From: Aurifilum marmelostoma
Lineage: Eukaryota > Ascomycota > Sordariomycetes > Diaporthales > Cryphonectriaceae
Direction of reading: 5' to 3'
Assembly: GCA_027559495.1 (NCBI GenBank)
Contig: JAMXSV010000010.1
Location: 2,480,001-2,544,000, forward strand
Length of the DNA: 64,000 bases
Shown: piece by piece, positions 22,676 through 34,467 of the stretch
How positions within the stretch are numbered: the stretch's first letter is position 1
Layout: each line of letters begins with the position of its first letter
Made by a program: the position numbers and the translations under genes
Notes under the pieces: model-generated
Told to the model about the DNA's origin: nothing
The model's input: the letters and a program-made list of their open reading frames with translations, nothing else
The model's database searches: none

Positions 22676-23351
22676 AGTGGATTTCAGTCTTGGCACGTGG
22701 TATTCTCAAATTACCAAGATTCCTGTCGTGTTTTGCCAATGTATTCGTAAGCAGCAGGATCAGACCCGTCCGACATTCAGCATGCAGCAGCGCGGTGTGG
22801 ATGCCAGGAGCCAGCACGGCATGATGCCACCAGCAAGAGTTGTAGCATTCAGAAGCCGTCTACGCCGAGGTCCGATTGAACGCGAAAAAGCGGATTGCTT
22901 CTGAACCCGATATCAGCATCTCGACGGACAGACGAGGGTGAAGACGCACCGATTGCAGACAGGATTTGTCACATCTCGGACACGTCCTCGTGACGATCCG
23001 TCCGAGCTGTTAGTCGGACGAAAATGAGCCCGAGCGCGCATCGTGGCTTCGGCGATTACACTACTTGCGCCCTGGAGTTAAGGGCTGCTTTGTCGATGTC
23101 TGTGCTGCAACACACAGCTTAGCACACCTATGCGCAAAGACCATAGAGACGGTGGAACCAGATGCACCTGGGCGGCCATTCAGCGGCACCTGGTCGAATT
23201 TGTGTTGCACCGCTTCCTGTGAGGATAAATATACTCGCTGTCCTCCTCGAGTTCGGGTCACTGCACCTGTACCAAGTCAAACAGCAACCGACCATCTTAA
23301 GCATCGTTATCACAAGCGCAAATTCAGTCTTTCAAAGATAAAGAAAGTGTC
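22676..23351. other. Intergenic region upstream of NmrA-like gene
   Basis: It holds the receptor 3' end and the promoter of the next gene; a TATA-like ATAAATATA sits at 23225-23233. No gene is seen. Confidence 0.6.
23225..23233 (+). promoter_or_regulatory. TATA-like box of the NmrA-like gene
   Basis: ATAAATATA lies 119 bp before the start codon at 23352, leaving room for a leader of about 90 nt. Confidence 0.4.
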
Positions 23352-24305
23352 ATGTCTTCCCGCAAGTACGACAACGTGATCGTCTTTGGCCCCACTGGTG
23401 GTGTGGGCGCCCAGGTCGCCCTCGAAGCCAACAGGCGCGGAGTCAAGGTGTGGCTGGCGATGCGGGACCCCACCAAGACCAATCATGAGATACCCGCCGA
23501 TGTCGAAAAGTCTGGCAACTTTACCCGTGTCCAGGCCGACCTCACGGACGCGGCGTCTGTAACCAAGGCGATCAAGGAGTCCGGGGCCAAGGCCGCCTAC
23601 ATCTACTTGGTTCACGGGGTCTCGGATGCTATGCGCGGGACGCTGCAGGCGCTGCGCGATGCCGGAGTTGAAAGCGTTGTCTTCCTATCGAGCTACACGG
23701 TCAGGCCGACCGATGATATTCACAAGATTCCACAGGAGGCCTTAATTCCTTACATACACGCCCAAGTCGAGGTCGCGGCAGAGGAGGTGGGAATACCCCA
23801 TTTCACGTCGCTGCGGCCTGCCGCCTTCGCCAGCAATCACTTCAAAAACTTCCTTGACCGCTCTGCGAAGCCACCAAAGACGACTCACCTTAACGACAAC
23901 GTGCTCGTTGACAACATCACCCCCGAGGATATCGGTGCGGTGGGGGCCGCCGTGCTTGTGGAAGGGCCTTCAAGTGCGAAGGAAGTTATCTACCTGGCCG
24001 GGCCGGAGGTCATTACCAGGAACCAGAGCTGGGCGATCATCAAGAAGATCACGGGTCGTGATGACATCGACACGAGTCCCATCACCAAGGAAAAATTCTT
24101 CGAAGCGGCTCGCGCCAACCACCGCCCACTTCCGGTCGCTGAGTACCTGGCCAGGGTTGACGAGAAAGCGATTGACCGTAACTACCTATTCTCAGAGCCC
24201 TTGTACAGTGAGTCTGTCGCAAACATCAAGAAGTACTCGGGCAAGGAGCCACTCGGATTCGCAGACTATGTCGAGGCGCACAAGGCGGAGTTGCAGGCCA
24301 TTTAA
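23352..24305 (+). CDS. NmrA-like NAD(P)-binding Rossmann protein
   Basis: A single uninterrupted exon of 317 residues. The N-terminal nucleotide-binding loop is VIVFGPTGGVGAQVALEANR, and the second strand ends in AMRDPTK. Further family features are QADLTDAASV, VVFLSSYTV, YIHAQVEVAAEEVGIPHFTS and LRPAAFASNHFKN. The canonical SDR YxxxK pair is not evident (YIHAQVE occupies its place). That places it with atypical NmrA/HSCARG-type proteins, which act either as reductases or as redox-sensing regulators. A TATA-like element precedes it. No neighbour fixes its substrate. Confidence 0.88.
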   Translation: MSSRKYDNVIVFGPTGGVGAQVALEANRRGVKVWLAMRDPTKTNHEIPADVEKSGNFTRVQADLTDAASVTKAIKESGAKAAYIYLVHGVSDAMRGTLQALRDAGVESVVFLSSYTVRPTDDIHKIPQEALIPYIHAQVEVAAEEVGIPHFTSLRPAAFASNHFKNFLDRSAKPPKTTHLNDNVLVDNITPEDIGAVGAAVLVEGPSSAKEVIYLAGPEVITRNQSWAIIKKITGRDDIDTSPITKEKFFEAARANHRPLPVAEYLARVDEKAIDRNYLFSEPLYSESVANIKKYSGKEPLGFADYVEAHKAELQAI

Positions 24306-26018
24306 AGGACAGACAGGCAGACAGTCCCCTGAACTGCGCTCATGGATATATGGTCTGGACAGGGGTCAGGAACGGGTTGATGATCTTGTACGATTCAATC
24401 GCGAGCAATACCAACATGATCCATAAACCAAGCATGCCCACCGTGAAGCGAGTGCACTGGAGAACAGGCCAGACGATGATTGTCGTGCCATCGTAGTCTC
24501 GTGACGCCCTGTCATCGTCTGCTCCCAATGAAAGGTGCCCCAGCGCAGCCGCGGCGGTGACCTGCAGCACCGTAGGTCCAGTGCGGCGAGCTCCTATAGT
24601 AGGCGCGCAAGCACGCCAGAGCTTCGGCACAAGTACGGCGAGGTGGTGTGACGCATCAGGCCAGAAAAGGGCGTAGCGAAAGTGGAGCAGTAAAGTGGAT
24701 GATGACGTTTTGGTATTCCCGTGTCCTCCCGAAGCAACGCATTCCAACAACAAGTGTTGCTGTCAACATTGGGAGGACTGAATAGGTGAAGATGTCAGCT
24801 TCTTTGGCCAATATATGCAGGCTGTAATCTTATCCATACCTTGTGTCCTCTGAGTTCCTCTGACCAATCAAAGGAATCGGGGGCACTGCTCTTACGAGTG
24901 CAGCGCCTTCGGGTGGGTGGGTCAGTCCCTGCTGCACTTCCCCAGATTTTCCCCAGATTTTATCGCGATCAAAAGGGTATTATTTATAGGGAACACAGGC
25001 TAGTTCTTAGTCCTCCAGCATATTTACTACTTACCCACTCGCCGGAGTGCCAGCGCCCAGGTGGGGGTGCCAGACCTTCTGAGCTGATCGTCCGTTGCTC
25101 CATTAGCCTCGTTCCGGTCACGCGATGGGCTGATGTGCGGATGCCGAAGCTGCCTCCTGGACAGAAAGCAGCAGAAGCAGTGTTTAAAGGAGGCAGAGAC
25201 GGTGGTGATGGATCCGATGAGGCTGTGAGAAATTGAAAGCAAGCAGCCGCTTTTTCAGATGGGACTGTCTGCGAGCTGCCAGCCAGCCCGCCCCCTCTTT
25301 CAGCTGGTGTGGTGTGGGAAGGGATGACGGTGATTCGGCAAAAGGTGTGTCAGGTTACCCCGCCTGATCAGCGCACACAAAGTAGGGTACAGATACGGAT
25401 GCAAAGAGGCGGCCAGCAGCCAAGAAAACCAAGGAAGGGGCTCCCCTCACTCAACCTGGCACACCTGCTGAGGAAGCTCACGCCATTGCTTTGAGAAGGG
25501 GCGCCACTCATCCGTTCCTGCCGTGCCCTGCCTCCTGAGGGTCATGGTGGGGCTACTGCTGCTGCTACGGTTACTGCTACTGCTGCTGCTGCTGCTGCTA
25601 TTGTAGTAAGCTGTCGCAGCTGCTAGGGGAGCTCCATGGCCCCCCTCCCTCGCGTGATGACATGAGACTCGGACAGTGCAATGCGGTTCTTCCTGCCCGT
25701 GCCCGTGCCGCTGCGCTCGCCCCCCTTGCCCTGCCTAGAGGGGAACGGACCAATGCCAATGCGGAATGCGACGTGACCTATGACCTTCCCACCTTCCCCT
25801 CCTTTTGTACTTGAACAGCTCGCCTTCCCCCTCTTCTGTTCCCTTGCTGCTCTGCTCTGATCTTCCCAGCTCGCAGCAAAAGCATCAACATCTCAACCCT
25901 CAATCAAGGCGTCTCATAAATACTGCGTACGATCAGCTAATTTTCAAGATTGACTGATTCCACCCACGATACAACTACTACCTCTGTGTCTTGTCACTGC
26001 ATTTTCTGGTCATTCATC
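24306..26018. other. Intergenic region with CTG microsatellite
   Basis: About 1.7 kb without a supported gene. It contains the CTG repeat at 25553-25600 and, near the right end, pyrimidine-rich promoter DNA. A CATAAATA at 25915-25922 lies about 97 bp before the next start codon. Confidence 0.55.
25553..25600 (+). repeat. Imperfect (CTG)n microsatellite
   Basis: CTG/CTA triplets, with a pure run of six or more CTG at 25580-25599, in non-coding DNA. Confidence 0.85.
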
Positions 26019-26746
26019 ATGACAGAGCCACTCGCCAAGGTTGACTCCGCCGTCGACGGCGTCGATGTCAAGGATACCAAGACGGTCAAGAAGCCCCGGC
26101 AGAGCACTGTGGCCGCGGCCGGAGTGTACAAGATCGAGGACCTCGGTACGCCGCCTTGTATTGACTTGTGATCCCAGCTGCAGTTGGACCTAGCTGACGG
26201 CAGTGACAGTCGAGGAGGGAAAGACGATTCAGATTGCCAAGCAGACCCAGAAGACGGGCTGGTAAGTCGGATATTCTGCTGATCCTCCACGACCGCAGGC
26301 TGACCAGGGCCTTCTGATGCCCTCTGCAGGAAGATCAACACGTCACCAAACAGCATCGAGGACAAGGACATCCTCAAGCTCCACCTGACAGAGCCACCAA
26401 TCAAGAAGATTGATCTGCACTTTCCCCTTGGTTTGGAGGTCACTGCACGGAACCTGAAGGGCGTCACCATCAAGGACGCCATGGATGCTATCCACAAGCC
26501 CTACAAGAAGAAGGTTCGTCCGACTCCCTGTCTGCCCTCATGGTCCCCTTCTCTCTTCCCTATTCCCCCTCGCTGACGCTTCGACCCACCTAATAGCAAG
26601 ACGACGAGCTTCCTGAGGCTTACCTCAAGGGATTCGAGTACGACCCAGAGGAGTCCAAGACCAGGTTCATAGTGCACCTGACATCGACCCCCGAAGTCGA
26701 GTCCACCGGCGGCAAGAAGAAGAAGAAGAACAAGGGCGAGGAGTAA
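26019..26746 (+). CDS. Small basic protein, DUF6699-like
   Basis: Exons 26019-26145, 26210-26261, 26330-26513 and 26597-26746 give 170 residues. All introns are 64-83 nt with GTACGC, GTAAGT or GTTCGT donors and CAG/TAG acceptors. A polar N-terminus leads to GWKINTSPNSIEDKDIL, TEPPIKKIDLHFPLGLEVTA and GVTIKDAMDAIHKPYKKK. This layout (Trp strand, PP/L strand, then a GVT-x-x-DAMDAI helix) resembles DUF6699 of fungi. It ends in a Lys-rich tail (GGKKKKKNKGEE). The function is unknown; the tail could be a nuclear or RNA/DNA contact signal. Splicing is well supported by the intact frame; the family label is tentative. Confidence 0.8.
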
Positions 26747-28138
26747 GCCAATTCCATGTGCGAGCGGGCCACAGGTGGCAGACTCTGCATTATCAGACAT
26801 CCACGGGCTGACTGCGATGACATGTCGTTGTGCATGGCTGCTGGGGCAGCCACATTGGCTTCATTGCAGTAGTAGTTGGAACCTCGTGATTATGGCTAGT
26901 CTCTACTCAGTGAGCCTTTGGCCCTCGCAGGTTAGCTGCGTCGGTGCGAGAAAATGAACCGTTGTTTCCCCAGATGACACTGGTTGTGATGCGGAGAATC
27001 CGAGCTGTCAATTGAGGACTATTATCCGCTTCGCATCCGATGCTAAATCTGAGCCCTCGAGCCGCTCCACCTTCCTCTTACCTGTCTCGCGGCATTGCAT
27101 ACATATTCTCAATACTAGAATAAGTGCCTAACTAGCAGCATACTTTGGTGTATTGTGAGAAATTCTACGAAGGCGGGCCGCTGACCCGATGAGCGTGTGC
27201 ACAGACGATGGCTTCTACTGCCATCGCATAGCCTTGCCTAGTGTCACTTCAGCACACCAGGCTCAACTCGAGATGACTAGGGAAGCTAGACTTCATGCCC
27301 ATACAACATCTACGAGATGTATGCGTCGTGTCCAGAATGAGTAATCTGCCTAAGCTGAGGGAGCAGGTGGAGAGCGAGAAGGAAGGGACGGGCATGGCTA
27401 GGATGAACCCACAAACTATATAGAGAACGGTGTATGAATCTATCCGCCAGGCCTATCGCAGCCTTCTTATCTTTATGCTTCGAGGTTAAGAGAAGGAATA
27501 GTGAAGCTACGACGCGGTACAGAAGGAACACTCCGGTCACGAAACCCTTGCTCTCCCCTACTTTCCGTCATATTCCTCCTTTCCTATATCGTCAGGGTTA
27601 GGGCTGAAGAGCTACTTACCCCTCCTCCAAAGGCAGCACTATTGGGTGTATGGCAGTGTACTATGTATAGTCAGTGGGGCGGGTTGGGTCGGCCCCGCGA
27701 TCTCTCCAGTGGATCTATTAGCGGCCATCAACCCCGCATCCACCGATGTTAGCCGCCCCGCGGAATCAAAGGGTTTCGGCAGAAGGATGTATGCTCTGTG
27801 CTTGGGGTCAACGTCACAAACCTGGATGAGCGTCTGGAGAGCCGAAGGGCGAAGGGCGAAAGGCGCAAGCTGCTGCTCTGCGCCAGAAGGTTATGAGCAT
27901 GGCGACCTTCTCCAACAAGATGGTACTACACCTTCTCTTTGATAATGACTGATTGTTTGTGGTACTGTCGGCTCTAAACTCTTTTCCTTCCCCACTGCAT
28001 CACCGTCGTCGCCATCGTCACCGCCACCATCACCATTCATCTCTTCATCGGCTTGGTCGTCCTCAGTATTTCCCTCTTCGGAGTGCAAGAGGAGGAATTA
28101 AGATCCTATACAGCCAGTCAGTCCCGTCACCAGCCAAG
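26747..28138. other. Intergenic region upstream of homogentisate dioxygenase
   Basis: About 1.4 kb with no supported gene. It includes the promoter of the dioxygenase gene, with CATCAC/CACCAT-rich simple sequence near 28000-28035. Confidence 0.55.
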
Positions 28139-29692
28139 ATGCCAGTGACACAATTCGACTTCAAGGAGAAGTATCGTTACCAGAACGGCTTCAACTCCTA
28201 CTTCGAGTAATGATCCAACCAGTCCTTTTTATCATTCGTCCATACTGGGCTCTTACCTGCAGCGAATCTGTTCGGATTGGCCTGGCTTGCTGCTGACGTT
28301 TGTCTCGCCCAAATTTATAGGACTGAAGCAGTGCCTGGCGCCCTCCCTGCTGGTCAGAACTCCCCCCAGAAGCCGCCTCACGGTCTCTACGCTGAGAAGC
28401 TCTCCGGAACTGCCTTCACCGCCCCTCGCCACGAGAACAAGCAGACATGGCTATACCGCATCCTTCCATCTTGCGCGCACCCACCCTTCAGGCCCGCCAT
28501 AGACCAGCCGCTCAATGGCCACACCGAGCCCGGCCAGGCTGTTGACTTCAAGGAGTCCGCCGCCACAAAGATGCACTATATCCCGAACCAGCTGCGCTGG
28601 GACCCTTTTGACCACGGCTCCGGCGACACCGACTTCGTGTCGGGCCTGCATCTCGTGGCTGGCGCTGGCGATCCCACCATGAAGAGCGGGCTGGGCATGT
28701 ACATCTTCGCGGCAGGCCGCTCCATGGATCCCAATCACGCCTTCTACTCTGCCGACGGGGACCTCCTCCTCGTCGCGCAGGAGGGCGTGCTGGACATTCG
28801 CACCGAGCTGGGCTGGCTCCTCGTCCGCCCCATGGAGATCGCCGTGATTCCGCGCGGCGTCAAATTCGCCGTCTACCTGCCCGACGGCGGCAGCCCGGCC
28901 CGCGGCTACGCCCTCGAGCTCTACCAGGGCCACTTTGTCCTGCCCGAGCTCGGCCCCATCGGCTCGAACGGTCTCGCCAATGCCCGCGACTTCCAGGCGC
29001 CGCTGGCGAGCTTCGACGACGGGGACCTTGGGTCTGTTGCCTCGGACGGCGCCAGCGAGTACGTGGTGACGGTCAAGTTTGCTAATAGCCTGTACGCAAC
29101 GCGCCAGCGGCACACCCCCTTTGATGTCGTGGCATGGCACGGCAACTACTATCCCTACAAGTATGATCTGGGCCGCTTCAACACCATCGGCTCCATCAGC
29201 TTCGACCACCCGGACCCGTCCATCTTCACCGTGCTGTCGGGGCTGTCAGACCACCCGGGCACCGCCATCGCCGACTTTGTCATCTTCCCGCCCCGCTGGC
29301 TCGTTGGCGAGGACACGTTCCGACCGCCCTGGTACCATCGCAACACCATGTCCGAGTTCATGGGCCTGATACGCGGCGGCTACGATGCCAAAAAGGGCGG
29401 CAAAGGCGGGTTCGTCCCCGGCGGCGCCAGCCTGCACAACGTCATGAGCGGGCATGGCCCGGACGCCGATAGCTACGAGGGCGCGCGCAATGCCGAGCTG
29501 CGGCCCGCAAAGGTCGGCGACGGGAGCTGTGCCTTCATGTTTGAGAGCTGTCTGATGGTGGGCGTCACCGAGTGGGGGCTGAAAAAGTGTGCCAAGGTAC
29601 AGGATGAGTATAGCCAGCACAGCTGGGGCGGCGTGAAGGTCCACTGGAAGAGGCCTGAGGGAGCCAAGGCCGAGGGGCACCTACTGAAGTGA
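28139..29692 (+). CDS. hmgA: Homogentisate 1,2-dioxygenase
   Basis: Exons 28139-28206 and 28321-29692 give 479 residues. The intron (GTAATG donor, TAG acceptor) splits the Glu codon of NSYFET. The start MPVTQFDFKEKYRYQNGFNS is typical of the family, and GALPAGQNSPQKPPHGLYAE and LSGTAFTAPRHENKQTWLYR are hallmark sequences. The iron ligands are visible: His in PPWYHRNTMSEFMG, Glu in the same motif, and His in MSGHGPD. The enzyme opens the ring of homogentisate to maleylacetoacetate in phenylalanine/tyrosine breakdown, in the cytosol. Fumarylacetoacetase and maleylacetoacetate isomerase, which cluster with it in Aspergillus, are not within this window. The protein is some 30 residues longer than animal enzymes. 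Identification is firm. Confidence 0.97.
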
Positions 29693-30168
29693 GAGCACGG
29701 GTGTATGCAAGGCTGAAGATTACGAGCCTATGAAGCAGCTATGAAATCTCCGCAAAGAGACGTTAGGGAAGCGAGAAGTAGCACTTGTATGCGGATTTTG
29801 CCTTTCAGATGTGTGTAATTGTTTAGCCCGCCGTACCTCTCGCTCTATATTGAGCTTTGTCTGCCTGCGTATTTCTTCATTCAAGAAAGAAAACCTTTCC
29901 ATCCACATAGCATCGATATATCCACCGGATGTGAAAAGCAATAGAATAGCCCGCCACTGTGAATTTTTCCACCAGAATGAAACCCGTTATCCCGCGCCTT
30001 GGGTATCTTGAACACATTCGTCCGAAAATCATCAAGGATATTCCAAGTATCAAAAGCAACCTACAGACACTATCCAAAGTAACCGATCCAGAAGGGAGAA
30101 AGAGTAAAGGAGAAGGAGAGCCATCTCAAATGGAGGACGGGAGGTTAGCCTAATAACATCCGCCCCTC
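29693..30168. other. Convergent 3' region between dioxygenase and methyltransferase genes
   Basis: The two genes end facing each other. The DNA is AT-richer than its surroundings and shows no gene. Confidence 0.6.
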
Positions 30169-32097
30169 TCAAGCTCCCATAGGGTCCATAGGAGGTGCCG
30201 CCGCCTGTGTCTGTCCCTGCCCCATCTGGTCCGCATCGAGAGGTTTCCTTCCATAAACCACAGTAAACGGAAAATAGGCGTGTATCCCAGCGTCGTGAAG
30301 GCTCCTGCGGACGTCGACCAGGAACATCTCGACCTGGACGTCCTTCCAGCCGAGGCCCTGGCAGAAGGGCCGCTTACAGATGGCGCTCAGTCCCTCGAGA
30401 AGGATCATGCGGAGAAACCAGATACCCTTCTCGCGCTGGCGGCGGTCACGCGCCCAGCGGCCGATGGGGAGTTTGTGGCGGACCTCGGTGACGTCGTCGA
30501 ACCTGCCCTGGCCGTCTCCACTGCCATCGCAGCCTGCTGAGCGGAGGATGTCGGGGAGGCGACTGATGGTGTGCAGGTCCAGGCCTAGGTTTTCTAGGCC
30601 GAGCTGCATGTAGTAGCAAAAATTTCGAAAGGCGTAGGGCGTCGTTGGGGTAAGGGTGTCGTCGTCGGCCTGAGGCCAGTAGGTCATCTCCTGAAACTCG
30701 ACATATCCACCTGGTTTCAGGTACCTTTGTGGAGCGGAAGAAGGGCTTGTGTGAGAACGATCCTATCCAGAGAGTGCGCTTGCAAAAATGTGCAAAGGGA
30801 AAGGAGTGACTCACTTCCAGGCGCGCTGTACCAACGCCACAGGATCCTTGATGGAGAAAGCAGTATAGCGCATGTGTATATAGTCGAACGAGTTCTCGGC
30901 ATAATCGACCCAGTCCTCCTCGAAGTCGGCCGTTGCGAAGAAGACATTCTCCCAGACGTAGGCCGGCTGAATTGGCGAAATATCACAGCCGAAGATCTGT
31001 GACTCGGTGTACCTCTGGGCCACTGTGCAGCCACTGTTAGCCGATGAAATCCTTTTCAAAAGATCCAACTGTACGGCTCTTTTCATTCGTCTTGTCGTCT
31101 TCTTCTCAGCTTCTTTGTTTCCCTTGTCCCGAGCTACACGTCATATGAGCAAGGCTTCCGATCGCAGCGGCTTCAACGCCTCTAAAATACGACCCGAGTA
31201 CTGCAGGGCCACGTCGAGGGACAGCACGCTCAACAGCCCGAGACAGACAGACGAGAATGAGACATGACCAATAGTCAGAAGAAGCATTCGCGCAGAATGG
31301 GTGTCACACTTACTCTCCATAGCCCATTCTCCCGTCCCGGTGCCTGTGGGTCACATACAATGTTGTCAGCCAGTCTGGAACTTTCGCATCATACTCCCCG
31401 GACAGGAGGAAACCGCAAAGGGAGGTCTTGTCTGGTGAACATGACAGAAACAAGGAGATGCGAAGACGTCTAAAGGGGGAAAAAAGGCAGAAAAATAAAT
31501 GAAAGAGAGTGAATAAACGGGGGGGGAATCACCCAGGTCGAAGACAGCTCCGCCTCGTCTCAGGGCGTCCTCCACCGGGGCGTAAAATAGCTTCTCGTGC
31601 ATCATCCAGAGGGCGAGTTTATGCTTCATATCGTCACGCTCCTGCTCGGACTCGTCATTGGGCAGGGGGTACAGCACCCGTCCGTCGGCGTTGGCGTGGT
31701 AGCGACGGCCGTTCTCGTAGACAAAGTTGGTGTCGTCATCGTCATCGTCGACGGCGTAGTTGTCCTCCTCGTCGGCCTCGGCCAGCTGGACTGAGTTGGC
31801 TGGGGTGATCCAGGTGTTGAAGGAGGCCTGGTCGGCCTGGAGAGTGGGATGGTGGTGAGGATGGCGGTGGAGGTGTTGATGAAGGTGATGAGGCTGGGGG
31901 AGAGGATGGGGGTGGTCTGACAGCGGCTGAGGGATGCGCTCCGGGGCGCTGGCGGTGTCGGCCGAGACGAAGTTGTAGATGGAGGAGATGGGCGGGAGCG
32001 TCAAAGCTGTGGAGGAGGTGGGGGCGGCAGAGGAGGCGGACGAGAAGGATGCGGACGAGGATGAAGAGGGTCCTCCTTGAGCAGGCTGTTGGCTCAT
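30169..32097 (-). CDS. LaeA-like SAM-dependent methyltransferase (first copy)
   Basis: Minus-strand exons 32097-31533, 31343-31314, 31022-30815 and 30724-30169 give 452 residues. The SAM motif VFDLGTGTGEWAME (from residue 185) is split over a 30-nt exon. GCDISPIQPAYVWENVFF, FDYIHMRYTAFSIKDP and KYLKPGGYVEFQEMTYWPQ follow, and the C-terminus holds YFPFTVVYGRKP, as in the LaeA/Methyltransf_23 group. The N-terminal 150 residues are low-complexity: Ser-rich, then a His/Pro-rich stretch (HPLPQPHHLHQHLHRHPHHH), then an Asp run. LaeA itself is a nuclear regulator of secondary metabolism, but most fungal homologues are enzymes of unknown substrate, and this one cannot be assigned. The unusual N-terminus may bind metal or mediate contacts. 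Exon ends restore the frame at each junction. Confidence 0.88.
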
Positions 32098-34467
32098 GGT
32101 CAAGGCTGGGCTGCGAGACCCCGACGTGCCTGTGGGTGAGGGTCTGTATGTGCGAATGGAACGTCGGATGGTGATATATGTACGTAAGAAGACCAGTAGT
32201 TCGTCTTGTCTTGTGTGTTATTGGTAGTGAGAGAGTGTGTGTGTATGTGAGTTGCTGCTATGAGCGCCCGCCCAGCTTGTTCTTCGGCCAGCCCTCTTCC
32301 ACAAGCTGCATGATGGTCTATCTGGCCAGAGAGAGGAGATTATTGGAGGAGATGAAAGAAAAAGAATGAATGGTATGCGTGTATCTGATGCAGGACACTG
32401 CGCAGAGACAGACAGGAGCTGTTGGGCTTGCTGACTTTCTTGAGATATGACAGTGCTCTCGGGAGGGCGGGAGCGGCAAGGATGGACAGGTGGAGGGATG
32501 CAGTGGAGAGAATGCAGTGCAAGACTAAAATGTATGAATACACTACTGTAGGTCTGGCTAGGGCTGCTGCTACAGCACTGTGGTGTGCCAGGAAGTCCCC
32601 TAGTGACCTTGTCTACTAATGGTGGCTCAGAGGCCTGGAAGGCAAGACCTTTTTACACCTGCCGCGACTCTCCGTCTGCGGTCTGCTGGAGCCTGGACTT
32701 TCAGAAGCAAAAACAGCCCCCACCACCTGAATACATCATCCAGGCCTTCGTCATCGGCCATCCCTTGTAGCGTTTTAGCGCCCGGCCCTATTGCAGAGGC
32801 GGTCCTGGCGCGCGGGAAAGATGTCGACACGCACAGGGGCCCTGTCTGCTGGCCCTGCTACAGGTACCACCCCCCCAGGACTTGGCCCAGCGGGACGGTT
32901 ACGGCTTGGGCCCACTGTAATTATTTGGGGGCCGCCTTCCACAACAGCAGCAGGTGGTGCTGGATGGGTTGTACCTTACCTCTCGGACAGTCAACAGAAC
33001 TCGCAGTACAAAAGCCAAGAAAAGCACCATCACAGCCACGAGCACACATGCTGAAGGAGCTGGCATTGGTCTTGTAGCATGTCAGATCGTTTCGCTCCCA
33101 CCGTGCATATGGACAGCAAGTGAGTGATCACAGACAAGGAGGACTTAGAGTTCTCGCTCGGTGCGCATCTCGGCCGAGGCTCCGGCTGACACTGTAATCG
33201 TACAGATCAATCGTTGAATGGGGGAATCCTTTTTTCTCGCCCAGAAGCTCCTCGACTTGACCTCCACCATCCACAGCGGCTACAGCGGCTCTCACGGACG
33301 AGGCAGCTTCCGAAAGAACTGTGGCAAAAACTTTGTTGCTCTCTGGGGGGTTGGAAAGAGGGGGTCTCCTCGGCTCCGGAGCTGGGCTCCTGTTCAGTAG
33401 CAAGAGCTGCAGCAGCACTGCGGATCCGCAGCGATGGCAACCCAACGTCTCCCTCTCGGCTCGTCAGTCCTCTCGCTTAGGATGACCACATCACAGAACA
33501 GCATGATCGCCAAGTCTTTCTTTGGTCGGTCTCGTCCGTGTGCTTGCCACTTGCGCCTATTTTGCCGCTGATCCCCCATGCACTTTCTCTGATGCGCAGG
33601 CGTATGTACGGTAATTATTCAGAGCGGCACAGATCCATCATGATGATGTTCCCAGCTCAGGTGTCTCTCTCTCCATACCAGGCACGCAAGCAGCACAGAC
33701 CCAGGCAGATCTGCTTGTTCCCTGCTTGATCGCGCAGCTGGGCCCGTTGGTGGTCAGCAAATCCCGGGATGACGCTTTTCTGACGACAGAACTGCTGGTC
33801 GGGGTCTGCGGACGCATGGTGTGTGTGGGTATATGGAGAGAACGCATGGACACGAGCTTCTACTTCGAGAGATGGTAGGAGAGAGACGCCGAGAGAGCGT
33901 GCACGGTATTGATATGCTCTCTCTGGAGTTTTGCCCCTGTTCCGCGCAGCATGCATAATCTCGCCAGGCACTATTGGCATCGACTCAGGTAGGTGGCCCA
34001 GGATGGTTCGAGCTCTGTTAATTAGTATTTGATCAGGGGCTCGGCTACAAGGACATCATAACACCTCTCGCCTCATCTCGTGCATATCACCGCAGACAGA
34101 AAGTCCGGCTCGTGCCGCCACGGTACATGAATGTCATATGTGGAATGTGCTATACACCACCTGGGGCGCACCTCATATCGGGAAGGATTCTCTACCTTGC
34201 AACCTTGATCATCCCTCTCCCACCCGCCGGAGCGACAGGCGGCGCGAGCCCAGGCGGCCGTAGCGGGCGATGCTGGAGTCCGGCTGCCCGGTAGCATGAT
34301 CCAGTCTGTGTCTTGTCTGACCTATCTGACCTGGCGTGTAATGGGGCATCATATTCAGAAAGTGACTCACTTTGCCTGGAATGCTTGCTACAATTCAAAG
34401 CAGGGTATGTAGACTTCTACTAGACTGGACAGTGTCGATCCGGCCTTGTGATGCACGCCGCCATGAA
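32098..34467. other. Intergenic region upstream of first methyltransferase gene
   Basis: About 2.4 kb between two minus-strand genes. No supported gene; short open frames occur on both strands. It holds the methyltransferase promoter, probably with a leader near 32100-32300 rich in TG steps. Confidence 0.5.

Noticed and set aside
28451..29209. 252-codon open frame on the minus strand
   Set aside because: It lies wholly opposite the homogentisate dioxygenase, whose family motifs and iron ligands are clear; this is an antisense shadow of GC-rich coding sequence.
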